Positions 1 to 8,902 of a stretch of DNA of 64,000 nucleotides are shown piece after piece. This stretch comes from Bacteroidetes bacterium GWF2_35_48 (lineage in GTDB: Bacteria > Bacteroidota > Bacteroidia > Bacteroidales > GWF2-35-48): positions 1 to 64,000 of the forward strand of contig MEOG01000005.1 of assembly GCA_001769125.1 (NCBI GenBank). Reading direction: 5' to 3'. Position 1 is the stretch's first letter. The number at the start of each line of letters is the position of its first letter. The notes below the pieces were generated by a model. The model was not told where the DNA came from and ran no database searches. It saw only the letters and a list, made by a program, of their open reading frames with translations. The translations under genes and the position numbers were made by a program.

Positions 1-224
1 CGAAGTATATCTTGCATGAATTGCTGTTAACAATTGTTTCTAATTACAAAAATTATTAGTTCTTTTTCATGCGAAAGTTCAGTTAATAATTTTAATGTTG
101 AGACCACTCTGAAAACTCCATAGATTAAAAATGCCACGAACCTGCCTGCCCGCAAGGTAGGGCTGGCAGGTTCGTAGCGAAATGAGTATGTCGAAGAGAG
201 CAAGTCGAAATGAGCTTGCCAAAG
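1..224. other. Gene-free flank with one long hairpin
   Basis: No convincing gene is visible. The stretch holds an imperfect 15-bp stem: 137-151 pairs with 160-174 with one mismatch around an 8-nt loop. The GCCTGCC...GGCAGG type of sequence recurs in other gaps of this window (39714-39732, near 42840 and 56145-56160), so it looks like a dispersed intergenic repeat rather than a dedicated regulator. It lies beyond the end of the minus-strand macroglobulin gene and could add to termination there. Confidence 0.5.
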
Positions 225-399
225 TATATAGTGCCAGCAAGAAAACTCATGTTTTTTGCTCACAATGTATGTGCCTGATAAGAAAACATCAAGTTCAAGG
301 CTTGCGAAGACCTGAAAATTAGGAGTGTACTAATGTACATGACTACTTTTCAGGTCAAGCGTAACGATGAAATTGATGTTTTCTTGCAGGCACTATATA
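225..399. repeat. Family B inverted-repeat element, copy 1 (MITE-like)
   Basis: The core is 231-393 (163 bp). It begins GTGCCAGCAAGAAAAC and ends with the near-perfect inverted copy GTTTTCTTGCAGGCAC. The core is flanked by TATATA on both sides (225-230 and 394-399), like a target-site duplication. A second arm copy (271-292) pairs with the right end (373-393), and an inner perfect 10-bp stem is GACCTGAAAA (309-318) with TTTTCAGGTC (347-356). It aligns over its full length with the reverse complement of 42335-42497. It ends 34 bp from the macroglobulin stop codon and may also act as its terminator. No transposase is encoded. Mobility is inferred. Confidence 0.85.
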
Positions 400-433
400 G
401 CGATTCTACATACTGTTTACCACTCCCCTCTCT

Positions 434-3400
434 CTACTTCACAACCTCAATCCATCGGCCATGTCTGCGTGCGTTGATTGTATTGTCATACATTGCTTCT
501 ACATACATTGTGGGCAAATAAAACTTCCCTGCATAACTTGAATTCAGGAACAATCTGAAAGTTTTTGAACGTCCCTTGCTTAGATCAAAATACGTATATA
601 CCCTGTCGTCTTTAATATCCTGATACGTGGGAGTACTTGCATCTGTAATATTTCCGGCATCTGTCATGCGCATATTCAGTATTTCCCAACCCGAAGGAAA
701 AATTTGGGTTAATGCAAGATTTTTATAATCTCGTTTCATTCCGGGATGTGTTACTGTAAGCTCAACCATAAAATCGGTACCCATTGGCAGTTTCTCGGGG
801 TCAAGCGTTTTTCCGCCTAATGTTTTGTAAACAATATTCATCTTCAAATCATTTTCTGAATCTTTCGTTTCTCCAACTTCGGGAATTCCTTCAAGAATAA
901 CACGTGCATATAAAATTCCCTTTGATGTATTTTTCAAAGAAAGACTTCCTTTGGATGTACCTTTAACAGGAATGTCTATCTGAGAAACGCTGTTCTTAAA
1001 TTTCTTATCTTCCGCTGCACCACCATTTAATTTATAGGTAAAATTTAATTGAGGCGAAGTTGTATTTTTAACAACAAATTTTGAAATTGCAATAAGCGAA
1101 TAAGCTGTTGTCTGCGTACTCAACCATGTATTTTTATTCAGCTCATCAGAAATTTCTTTTACAACCTCAAAAGCTTTTTTACGCATATCGAGCAAACTTA
1201 GCGTTTCGAGAATCATAGCCCTGTCGCGTACATCCGAACCAAAAGTGTAATCCAACTCAATGTATTTCTGAACATTTGTACTCAATCCCATAATCATTTC
1301 TTTAGCAATTTTTGTTTTTCCAGCAAGCTGATATGCTGCTGCAAACCGCCATTTCGCATCATCAGACAATTTTGATTTTTCACGCAGGCGGTTCATTGCC
1401 CCTATTTCAGGCTTATTTGCCAGCGCAAGAGAATAAAGCCTGTAAGCTTGACTCAATTGCGATTGTTTTCCATCGTCCACCCAGTTGCGCGCTTTCAATG
1501 ACTGATAATTCTTCCATTTACGAATCAAATCGGAAGGAATAACGTAGCCTTTCTTCTCTGCCTCAAGCAAAAAATGACCTGCATACGAAGTACCCCATTC
1601 ACAGGTATTGTTTCCACCAGCCCAATAGGACATTCCGCCATTAGACATTTGAAATTTCTGCAATTTCTGAATACCAGCTTTTACATTTCGCGTTATATCT
1701 TCTTTTTTATTTGCAGGAAGATCCATAAGGTCGGTAAGATACAATTGCGAGAAAACTGCGGAAGTAGTCTGTTCAATGCAACCATGCGGATAAGCAATTA
1801 AAAATTTCAATCTTTCTCCGAGATTAAGCGGCGGTATTGAAGACACTTCCAACACAGCTTTATTTGTTCCGGCTATTCCAATAGGTATGATTTCCGGATT
1901 CCAGCTTTCTCCCGCATCAAGAACTTTTGCGACAACTTCTGTTACTTTTGGGTTTGGATTGCGCACATCCAGCTCAATATCGTAAACCGATTTTTCATTT
2001 CCGCTTGTAGCTTCAATCTTCACTTTTCCGATTCCAATCAAAGAATTTACTTTCACATCAAAATCAACGGTCTGATCACCTTTTTTATTAAATGTAAGGC
2101 TTCGTACAGAACTTCCGACAACACTCAACAGATTATTTGGAATAATTTTTACTGATACATTTTTAATATGATCTTTCATTGCAAAAACGGTAACAGGCAA
2201 CTTTACTGATTCACCCGGACCAAGCACTCTTGGCAAAGTTCCTAACACCATAAGCGGTTTGGTAACAGGCGTCGTTTTTTCAGCAAAACCATAAGCTTTT
2301 TCTTTACCGGCAATTACCATCGTACGCACAGAGCCGATATACTGCGGCATTTTAATCACGTGTGAATTCTGCCCACCGCTTTTCAGTTCAAATGGGCCTA
2401 AAAACCGCACCATTGGCTTAAACCTGTTTGCTTTTTTTGCAGCAGCTCCAGTAGCTGCTCCATCCCCTCCAATCGCAAGAAGACGCTCCAACTGTCCTCC
2501 GTAAGCGCCAATCACCCAGTCAAAAATATCCCAGGTCAGCACTCCAAGCGCTTGCTTTGCGTAAAAAGTATTCCAGGGATCGGGTGTTTTAAACCTTGTT
2601 AAATCAAGCAAACCGTCATCTACAACAGCAAGCGTGTAGGTCATTGCTTTTTTATTTTTTTCAGAAACTTTTATTGTTACAGGAATCTCCGATTGCAATT
2701 CGTCCGGCATCGAAATAAGCGGATCAAGATGCGTGGCAGAATTCTCAACATAAATAGGAACAATACCATACATCCGTACAGGAAGGTCGTTTATTGCCTG
2801 CGCGTGTGGCTGCAAAAGTGTTACATTCAGATATACATTGGGTGTCATTTTTTCTGTTGCCTTAAATGTGAAAACCGTTTGTGTCTGCTGCGTTTCAATC
2901 CAGTGGGTTTCTATCACATTGGTACCGCTTTCAATGCTGAGCAAAGCTCTACCTCCTTTAGCAGAAGGAATCGTAATTGTTACTTTATCGCCTATCTGAT
3001 ATTTTTCTTTATCCGCTGTAAACGATAGCATCGTGGAGCCTCCGGCATGATTTTTTTGTTCTCTTTTAACCCAACCCGGCCAATCGAGATACATTACTGT
3101 GGATGAAGAATGACCGCTTTTTAAATCGCGTGCACGTACAAGATAACGCCCCCAGTCAGGATAATTAACTCTCACATTCCAGCTCGCTTTTCCTCCTGAT
3201 GAAATTATTTTTTCTTTTTTCAAAGGTTTAATATAAGACCTGCCCGTATAATTTGCAAGCTCTTCTTCCGAACTGTCCCACCACCAGCGCCATTCGAGTT
3301 TATAAAACTCCATTTCTATTTCGTGACTTTCGGGAACAACAATGCCTTTTTCATTGACAAGAATCATTTCAATTTTATGGGTTGTATCAGTTACAAGCAT

Positions 3401-6007
3401 TTCAGTTGTTTTTTCTGCTTTTGGCATTTTAAGACCAATAAAACTTTTGTAAGGATAATATGGAAGCGAAAACTGATCTATGCTGAAATTACCGCTCGGT
3501 TCAAATACTTTCGTAATAAAATTAGCCATAAGTTTTCCCGGCGCATTATTATCTGTATTTATACTTGCAACAAAAGAAGTTTTCCCATCTTCATCGGTTG
3601 TGCCTTCATACATGGTTGTTGATTCTGAATAAAATCTTTTAGATGCATCGTCAAACTGAAAATCTTTATATTTTTCAAAAACAGTTTTAACAGGACTCAA
3701 TATTACATTTACACTTGCTTTCATGTCTTTAGCCGGCGCACCATGAAGCCATGCGGCAATCAGACGCGCAGTGGGATTGCTGTTCATTGATAAAAAGGGA
3801 ACGCCAAAATCAAGATTTATTTTCAAGCGGTTGGGCTTGATATTTTCAATTTTAAGCGATTTATTAAATGAGACTCCCCCCACAGAAACTTTAGCCTCCC
3901 AGTTACCTGTTGGCGCATCAGCAGATGTATTCAATTTAAACACATAATAATTCAGAGAATTTTTTTGCTCAACAAGCCTTTTCACAAGCTGAAACTGCGG
4001 ATTACGTAATTCAAAAATCACTGGTAAATTATCAGGTAATTTTTCGGCATTTTCTTCAAGAATAAAAGATATAAATAATGAATCTCCGGGTCTCCACACA
4101 CCTCTTTCACCATAGATAAATCCTTTCAATCCTTTTTTTACCGCATCGCCGGAAACATCAAACCTGCTCAACGAAAGCGATTGCCCTTCGTTAAGTTTCA
4201 AATAACCGCGCTGTTTCTCACTTTTTGCAATCACAAAAAATGGATCATTAACTTTTGCAAAATCTATTATTCCTTCAGTATTCGTAACACCGCTTGCTAA
4301 AACCTGTTTTTGAAAATCGAGTACTTCAATAGTTACATTGCCTACAGGTTGTGTTGTTTTTAAATCTGTAACAAAAATTTTCACAGATTCGTCGCTGCCC
4401 TTTTTTGCAATAATTCCAAAATTAGAAGCAAGAACATTTTTTGTAACAGTTCTTTTTCCTCCATAATAGGCATCTTTACAAGGATTTTCACGATCTTCCC
4501 AATCTCCATAATAATAGCCGTAGTAGCCGCCATCAAATGAATCCCAATAATCTTCATTTTCAGTTTCCGCATCCTGAAAATTATTTTCAGAAAGATCGTA
4601 ATTACGTTCCTCTTCCTCATTTTCGTCAGATGCGTTATTGGATCCGCAGTTATACAGCGAATATTCTTTTCTGAATCCGAGAGAAATTTTATAAATAGCG
4701 CCAGGGTCAGCTTTAATCAGCTTGTTCATATCAAGCGAAAAACGATTCCATTTTCCGAAATTTACAACATTAGATTGGTCGAGGCGCAATGTCTTTTTAA
4801 TTATTGCTTTTGCAACCCTACGCAACTCGTAGGAAGCTTTTCCATCCAGATTGTTCTCTTGTAAAAACTGAGTAATATTATTTTCGTAAATTTTCGTAAT
4901 TTTAATATCAACAGCTTTAATATTCACTGCTTCAAAAGGAATTATCAGCCCCTTATCCGATTCAGGTAATATCACACCCTTATCAACAAAACGAACAGCA
5001 GGTTTGATATCTTCAAATAAAATTTCAAACGACTCTTGCCGTGGAAACTTGACTCCATTAATGTTTTCAATCCCTTCTTCTATGGTTGCCATGTATTTCC
5101 CATTCACATTTTTTCCGGGGTACACATTTATAGTATTGTCTTCAATAAAATAACTCACACCAAACAAATTGCTGATAGTAATTAGTCCGAGCAGATTCTG
5201 ATTTGCATTTAGCGGATCGCTGAATTGCAATTGAACATATTGTTCGGGCGACTGAACAACTTTATGAAATAATAATTTGAAATTATTCAGAGATGGTATT
5301 TCTAATGTAGTATCCCCGGATTTTTCAACATCAATAGACTCTCCGTTCCACGATAAAATCAATGAAGAAGGATTGTCAAAACGCTGCACACTGTCAATTT
5401 CAAAATTCCAGTAAAGACCATCATGACCCTGAACCCATTTAACTGAAAAATTTTTGCTGTTCTGCTTTGCAATTAGCAATTTCTGAATTTTATTCTGATC
5501 TTCAACATCGGATGTCAGAACTGTTCCTAAAACCTTTTGTAGCTTGAAAGATTTTCTGTCTGTCGTGATAATTTCTTCAATATTTAACTCAAAATTTTGC
5601 TTGATAACCTGAAATTCAAAATTAAATTCTTCAAATTCGGAAGGAACATCAGCAATTTTGCCCAACCTGAATTCAACCTTATATTTTTTATCTGAAACAA
5701 AATCTTCGTCAGGTATAAACTCCAATGTGTTTACATCAGCCCAAATTGCTTTTCCTTTCACAGAAGGACTGAAATTAAAAACATCTTCAAGGGCCTCGTC
5801 ATTTTTCTTTGCAGTTTCTGAAATTTTATCCGTCAGGCGTACTTTTACAGATGATTTTTTAGATATAATACCGGAGCTGTAAGCATCAATATAGCGGGCA
5901 AACTCATGAACTGTTGCGCCGGAATTTCTTTGCACTTTTACAATAACTATTACAGCAATAAGAAACAGAGCTACTCCTGCTATTACTAATTTCAGATTCT
6001 TCTTCAT
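434..6007 (-). CDS. Bacterial alpha-2-macroglobulin, thioester type
   Basis: An 1857-residue envelope protein of the bacterial alpha-2-macroglobulin family. These proteins trap foreign proteases by a bait region and a reactive thioester. A hydrophobic segment at residues 8-24 with no lipobox Cys suggests a membrane-tethered start. The bacterial signature GERGVWRPGDS lies near residue 630. The thioester motif CIEQ is intact (Cys1410 to Gln1413, in YPHGCIEQTTS), followed by the helical TED-like region and a C-terminal receptor-binding-like domain. Residues about 455-510 form an unusual acidic and Tyr-rich insert. The typical partner, penicillin-binding protein 1C, is not adjacent in the window. 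The gene is monocistronic here. The family call is firm; the protease-trapping role is inferred from homologues. Confidence 0.93.
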   Translation of the reverse strand: MKKNLKLVIAGVALFLIAVIVIVKVQRNSGATVHEFARYIDAYSSGIISKKSSVKVRLTDKISETAKKNDEALEDVFNFSPSVKGKAIWADVNTLEFIPDEDFVSDKKYKVEFRLGKIADVPSEFEEFNFEFQVIKQNFELNIEEIITTDRKSFKLQKVLGTVLTSDVEDQNKIQKLLIAKQNSKNFSVKWVQGHDGLYWNFEIDSVQRFDNPSSLILSWNGESIDVEKSGDTTLEIPSLNNFKLLFHKVVQSPEQYVQLQFSDPLNANQNLLGLITISNLFGVSYFIEDNTINVYPGKNVNGKYMATIEEGIENINGVKFPRQESFEILFEDIKPAVRFVDKGVILPESDKGLIIPFEAVNIKAVDIKITKIYENNITQFLQENNLDGKASYELRRVAKAIIKKTLRLDQSNVVNFGKWNRFSLDMNKLIKADPGAIYKISLGFRKEYSLYNCGSNNASDENEEEERNYDLSENNFQDAETENEDYWDSFDGGYYGYYYGDWEDRENPCKDAYYGGKRTVTKNVLASNFGIIAKKGSDESVKIFVTDLKTTQPVGNVTIEVLDFQKQVLASGVTNTEGIIDFAKVNDPFFVIAKSEKQRGYLKLNEGQSLSLSRFDVSGDAVKKGLKGFIYGERGVWRPGDSLFISFILEENAEKLPDNLPVIFELRNPQFQLVKRLVEQKNSLNYYVFKLNTSADAPTGNWEAKVSVGGVSFNKSLKIENIKPNRLKINLDFGVPFLSMNSNPTARLIAAWLHGAPAKDMKASVNVILSPVKTVFEKYKDFQFDDASKRFYSESTTMYEGTTDEDGKTSFVASINTDNNAPGKLMANFITKVFEPSGNFSIDQFSLPYYPYKSFIGLKMPKAEKTTEMLVTDTTHKIEMILVNEKGIVVPESHEIEMEFYKLEWRWWWDSSEEELANYTGRSYIKPLKKEKIISSGGKASWNVRVNYPDWGRYLVRARDLKSGHSSSTVMYLDWPGWVKREQKNHAGGSTMLSFTADKEKYQIGDKVTITIPSAKGGRALLSIESGTNVIETHWIETQQTQTVFTFKATEKMTPNVYLNVTLLQPHAQAINDLPVRMYGIVPIYVENSATHLDPLISMPDELQSEIPVTIKVSEKNKKAMTYTLAVVDDGLLDLTRFKTPDPWNTFYAKQALGVLTWDIFDWVIGAYGGQLERLLAIGGDGAATGAAAKKANRFKPMVRFLGPFELKSGGQNSHVIKMPQYIGSVRTMVIAGKEKAYGFAEKTTPVTKPLMVLGTLPRVLGPGESVKLPVTVFAMKDHIKNVSVKIIPNNLLSVVGSSVRSLTFNKKGDQTVDFDVKVNSLIGIGKVKIEATSGNEKSVYDIELDVRNPNPKVTEVVAKVLDAGESWNPEIIPIGIAGTNKAVLEVSSIPPLNLGERLKFLIAYPHGCIEQTTSAVFSQLYLTDLMDLPANKKEDITRNVKAGIQKLQKFQMSNGGMSYWAGGNNTCEWGTSYAGHFLLEAEKKGYVIPSDLIRKWKNYQSLKARNWVDDGKQSQLSQAYRLYSLALANKPEIGAMNRLREKSKLSDDAKWRFAAAYQLAGKTKIAKEMIMGLSTNVQKYIELDYTFGSDVRDRAMILETLSLLDMRKKAFEVVKEISDELNKNTWLSTQTTAYSLIAISKFVVKNTTSPQLNFTYKLNGGAAEDKKFKNSVSQIDIPVKGTSKGSLSLKNTSKGILYARVILEGIPEVGETKDSENDLKMNIVYKTLGGKTLDPEKLPMGTDFMVELTVTHPGMKRDYKNLALTQIFPSGWEILNMRMTDAGNITDASTPTYQDIKDDRVYTYFDLSKGRSKTFRLFLNSSYAGKFYLPTMYVEAMYDNTINARRHGRWIEVVK

Positions 6008-6132
6008 AATACGTTGGGTTAAATGTCAATTAATTGAAAATCGAATTTCATCAAAATCTTTCTATTTACAAAATAAGTCAAAAAATATTTACAGGCAATA
6101 TACAAATGGGAAAAAGAAAATTATAACCAGTA

Positions 6133-6285
6133 TTATTCATCTGAAGTTACGCAAAATGTTTTTTTTATAAATTAGTCAGAAGTCAGAAGCACGAAGCACG
6201 AAGTCGGAAGCTGCATCAACTTCCAACTTCTGACTTCTGACTTCTGACTTTGATTTCCACAATTTGCGTAACATCAGTTATTCAT
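6133..6285. repeat. Family A inverted-repeat element, copy 1, with 8-bp direct repeats
   Basis: The element is 6141-6277. Its left end CTGAAGTTACGCAAAATG and its right end, read in reverse complement as CTGATGTTACGCAAATTG, match at 16 of 18 positions. The octamer TTATTCAT directly abuts both ends (6133-6140 and 6278-6285), as expected of a target-site duplication. The middle is an imperfect palindrome built of AGAAGTC and ACTTCTG units. A second copy in the opposite orientation lies at 32113-32251. It sits between the divergent macroglobulin gene and the zapA group. Confidence 0.85.
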
Positions 6286-6450
6286 GACCTATAATACATG
6301 GTATTGCAAAGCAAGTTTGAGGTAAAAAGATTTTCAAATAGAAGTAACAATCACTCCTTTTTAAGCAAAACACCATAACCAACAAATAATCAATACTATT
6401 TTATATTTTTATTCGTTAATTTTTAAGGTTCGTTAATTTTAATGAATCAT

Positions 6451-6485
6451 TTTGTAAGGAAAAGATTAAATTTTTATTAATTTTG
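6451..6485 (+). promoter_or_regulatory. Promoter for the coiled-coil/zapA operon
   Basis: The Bacteroidota-type minus-7 box TAATTTTG is at 6478-6485, with TTTG at 6451-6454 and a 23-bp spacer, the long end of the usual range. It lies 25 bp upstream of the ATG at 6510. Confidence 0.55.
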
Positions 6486-6509
6486 CAATTTAAGAGTAAA
6501 ATTTTCTGT

Positions 6510-6803
6510 ATGTCTGAAGAATTATTTCAAATAATTGAAAAAATAGAGATAAGGTTAGAAAAGATAATAAGCGAAAATAAAAAACTACGTGAACATCAAA
6601 ATTTATTGAAAACAGAAAATGAAACTTTAAAAAAAAAGTTAGAGCAATCACAATTAAAATTTGAAGAACTAAACAGAAAAACAGAAATAATAAAATTAGC
6701 AAAAACATGGACATCCGAAGGGAAAGATATTCATGATTCTAAAATTAAAATAAACAGATTAGTGCGGGAAATAGACGACTGCATAGCTCTTTTGAATAAG
6801 TAG
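6510..6803 (+). CDS. Small coiled-coil protein upstream of zapA
   Basis: A 97-residue protein, mostly one long heptad-rich helix (residues about 3-60, rich in Glu, Lys, Leu and Asn) followed by a short C-terminal segment, IHDSKIKINRLVREIDDCIA. I chose the ATG at 6510 because the frame upstream opens only with a TTG lying inside the minus-7 promoter box. It ends 3 bp before zapA, so the two are co-transcribed. The position and coiled-coil make-up suggest a ZapA partner in division, comparable to ZapB, but no sequence family is recognised. Function is inference only. Confidence 0.75.
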   Translation: MSEELFQIIEKIEIRLEKIISENKKLREHQNLLKTENETLKKKLEQSQLKFEELNRKTEIIKLAKTWTSEGKDIHDSKIKINRLVREIDDCIALLNK

Positions 6804-6806
6804 AAG

Positions 6807-7118
6807 ATGGAAGAAAAGCTGACTATAAAAGTAAATATAGCTGAAAGAATGTATCCTGTTAAAATAAACAGGAACGAAGAGGAAAAAATCAGAAAAGCTG
6901 CAAAAATTTTAAATGAAAAAATTAATCAATATAAGGATAAAAAATTTGCCAACAAAGATGAACAGGACTTTTTGGCAATGATATCCCTACAGTTGTCTAT
7001 AAAATTATTAGATATTGAAGAAAAAAATACGATTCAGCCCATTATTCAGAAGGTTAAAAATTTAGAGGAAAAACTGCGTGAATATATGGAAACTGAAGAA
7101 CGTTCTTTAACATATTAA
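6807..7118 (+). CDS. zapA: Cell division protein ZapA
   Basis: A 103-residue ZapA, which binds and bundles FtsZ filaments at the division ring. The N-terminal beta-rich head (KVNIAERMYPVKI followed by EEEKIRKAAKILNEKI) and the long C-terminal coiled coil (about residues 55-98) match the family. The length is typical. It lies in an operon with the coiled-coil gene just upstream and is followed directly by the 6S RNA, a linkage also known from proteobacteria. Confidence 0.9.
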   Translation: MEEKLTIKVNIAERMYPVKINRNEEEKIRKAAKILNEKINQYKDKKFANKDEQDFLAMISLQLSIKLLDIEEKNTIQPIIQKVKNLEEKLREYMETEERSLTY

Positions 7119-7121
7119 ACG

Positions 7122-7318
7122 TACGCCCGCATTTCTTTATTCGTTTGTAAAACTCAACACTAACACAATTGGGACCAGTTTGAACTGTGTAAAACAGGCC
7201 TCAACCCGGCTCGTCCGGGTTCACTTATGTGACAGTGGAAGTGAGAAACAGGACAGCAGTCCCGCCCATGGTTAACAGGGGTTTTCACAGAACCGATAAA
7301 GTCTTGCGGGTTTTTTTA
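7122..7318 (+). ncRNA. ssrS: 6S RNA
   Basis: The 232-bp gap between zapA and rny has no ORF but is GC-richer than its surroundings and highly structured. CCCGCA (7126-7131) can pair with TGCGGG (7305-7310) to close a molecule of about 190 nt. Inside are the stem AACCCGG/CCGGGTT (about 7203-7220) and an open central region, and a run of T follows the closing stem. Size, closing stem and position next to zapA fit 6S RNA, which mimics an open promoter and binds housekeeping RNA polymerase. The ends are approximate. A covariance-model search would settle it. Confidence 0.75.
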
Positions 7319-7350
7319 TTTTTTTTGTTAAACTTAATATATATTATTTT

Positions 7351-8886
7351 ATGATTATTGAGATTATTGTTGGAATTGTTTCACTTGTGGCAGGAGCAGC
7401 GATTATGTGGTTTGTTCTGGACAAAGTTCTGAAACAAAGAAAAGAAACCATTTTAAAAGAAGCTGAGCTGAAAGCAGAAGGTGTAAAACAAGAAAAGACG
7501 CTGCAGGCTAAAGAGCATTTCATTCAATTAAAATCCGAGCACGAAGCTCAGGTGAATGATAGAAACAACAAACTAGTTATTGCCGAAAACCGGATAAAAC
7601 AAAAAGAACAAGCCAATTCACAAAAAGCAGAAGAACTACAGCGCAAGAAAAAAGAACTTGATACCATCAGAGAAAACCTTACGCTACAACTTGAAATGGT
7701 TGAAAAGAAAAATGATGAGTTGAATAAATTTCACAAAGAACATGTTGCTAAATTAGAAGCGATTTCAGGATTATCGGCGAATGAAGCAAAATCACAGCTT
7801 ATCGAAAACCTGAAAAATGAAGCTAAATCCGAAGCAATGGTGTCCATCAATGAAATTATGGACGAAGCCAAACTGACTGCCACCAAAGAAGCAAAAAAGG
7901 TAGTTCTTGAAACAATTCAGCGCGTGGCATCTGAAGTTGCCGTTGAAAATTCAGTTACAGTTTTTAATATTGAAAATGATGAAGTAAAAGGTAGAATTAT
8001 TGGTCGCGAAGGTCGTAACATCCGTGCTCTTGAAGCTGCAACAGGTGTAGAAATTGTTGTAGACGATACTCCTGAAGCCATTGTGTTATCTGCTTTTGAC
8101 CCGATTCGCAGAGAAACAGCGCGTCTTGCATTGCACCAGCTTGTTGCAGACGGACGTATCCACCCCGCAAGAATTGAAGAAGTTGTTGGAAAAGTAAAAA
8201 AACAACTTGAAGAAGAAGTTGTGGAGGTTGGAAAACGTACAGCAATAGATTTGGGCGTTCATGGTTTACATCCCGAGCTGATAAGGCTTATTGGTAAAAT
8301 GAAATACCGTTCATCTTACGGTCAGAACCTTTTGCAGCACTCACGCGAAGTAGCAAACCTTTCTGCAGTAATGGCAAGCGAACTAGGACTGAATGCAAAA
8401 TTAGCAAAAAGAGCAGGACTTCTTCACGACATAGGCAAAGTACCTGATGAAGAACCCGAATTACCACATGCTGTTTTCGGTATGAAACTGGCAGAAAAAT
8501 ACAAAGAGAGACCTGAAGTTTCAAATGCCATCGGAGCGCATCACGAAGAAGTGGAAATGACCAGTCTTATTTCTCCCATTGTTCAGGTTTGCGACGCTAT
8601 TTCAGGCTCACGCCCCGGCGCTAGAAGAGAAATTATTGATAACTATATAAAACGCTTAAAAGACCTCGAATCTCTTGCGCTATCGCATCCGGGCGTTACA
8701 AGCACCTATGCCATTCAGGCAGGAAGAGAGTTGAGAGTAATCGTGGGCAGTGATAAAGTTTCCGATAAAGATGCCGAAGAATTGTCATTCAAAATTGCGA
8801 AAAAAATTCACGATGAAATGACGTATCCGGGTCAGGTAAAAGTTACTGTAATTAGAGAAACCAGAGCCGTTAGTTTTGCAAAATAA
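7351..8886 (+). CDS. rny: Ribonuclease Y
   Basis: A 511-residue membrane-anchored endoribonuclease that starts mRNA decay. An N-terminal transmembrane helix (residues about 3-22) is followed by a long charged coiled coil (about 25-180), a KH RNA-binding domain with the GREG loop (about 205-265) and an HD phosphohydrolase domain with the LLHDIGK metal motif (about 335-430). Length and order are those of RNase Y. The next gene starts 16 bp downstream, so rny may lead into the polysaccharide locus. Confidence 0.96.
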   Translation: MIIEIIVGIVSLVAGAAIMWFVLDKVLKQRKETILKEAELKAEGVKQEKTLQAKEHFIQLKSEHEAQVNDRNNKLVIAENRIKQKEQANSQKAEELQRKKKELDTIRENLTLQLEMVEKKNDELNKFHKEHVAKLEAISGLSANEAKSQLIENLKNEAKSEAMVSINEIMDEAKLTATKEAKKVVLETIQRVASEVAVENSVTVFNIENDEVKGRIIGREGRNIRALEAATGVEIVVDDTPEAIVLSAFDPIRRETARLALHQLVADGRIHPARIEEVVGKVKKQLEEEVVEVGKRTAIDLGVHGLHPELIRLIGKMKYRSSYGQNLLQHSREVANLSAVMASELGLNAKLAKRAGLLHDIGKVPDEEPELPHAVFGMKLAEKYKERPEVSNAIGAHHEEVEMTSLISPIVQVCDAISGSRPGARREIIDNYIKRLKDLESLALSHPGVTSTYAIQAGRELRVIVGSDKVSDKDAEELSFKIAKKIHDEMTYPGQVKVTVIRETRAVSFAK

Positions 8887-8902
8887 ATAAATCCATTCTA
8901 AA

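Noticed and set aside
333-521. A 62-codon plus-strand ORF at the left end
   Set aside because: It runs through the right half of the Family B element and then antisense to the macroglobulin end, with no recognisable protein features.
2693-3622. Several open frames opposite the macroglobulin gene
   Set aside because: They lie wholly within a well-supported coding region on the other strand and read as shadows of its codon use.
6141-6277. A simple terminator rather than a mobile element
   Set aside because: The 8-bp direct repeats outside the ends and a second copy with the same ends and different core fit insertion better. No T run follows the stem.
7997-8524. Minus-strand open frames inside rny
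   Set aside because: They are antisense to the conserved KH and HD domains and have Leu/Gln-rich low-complexity products.
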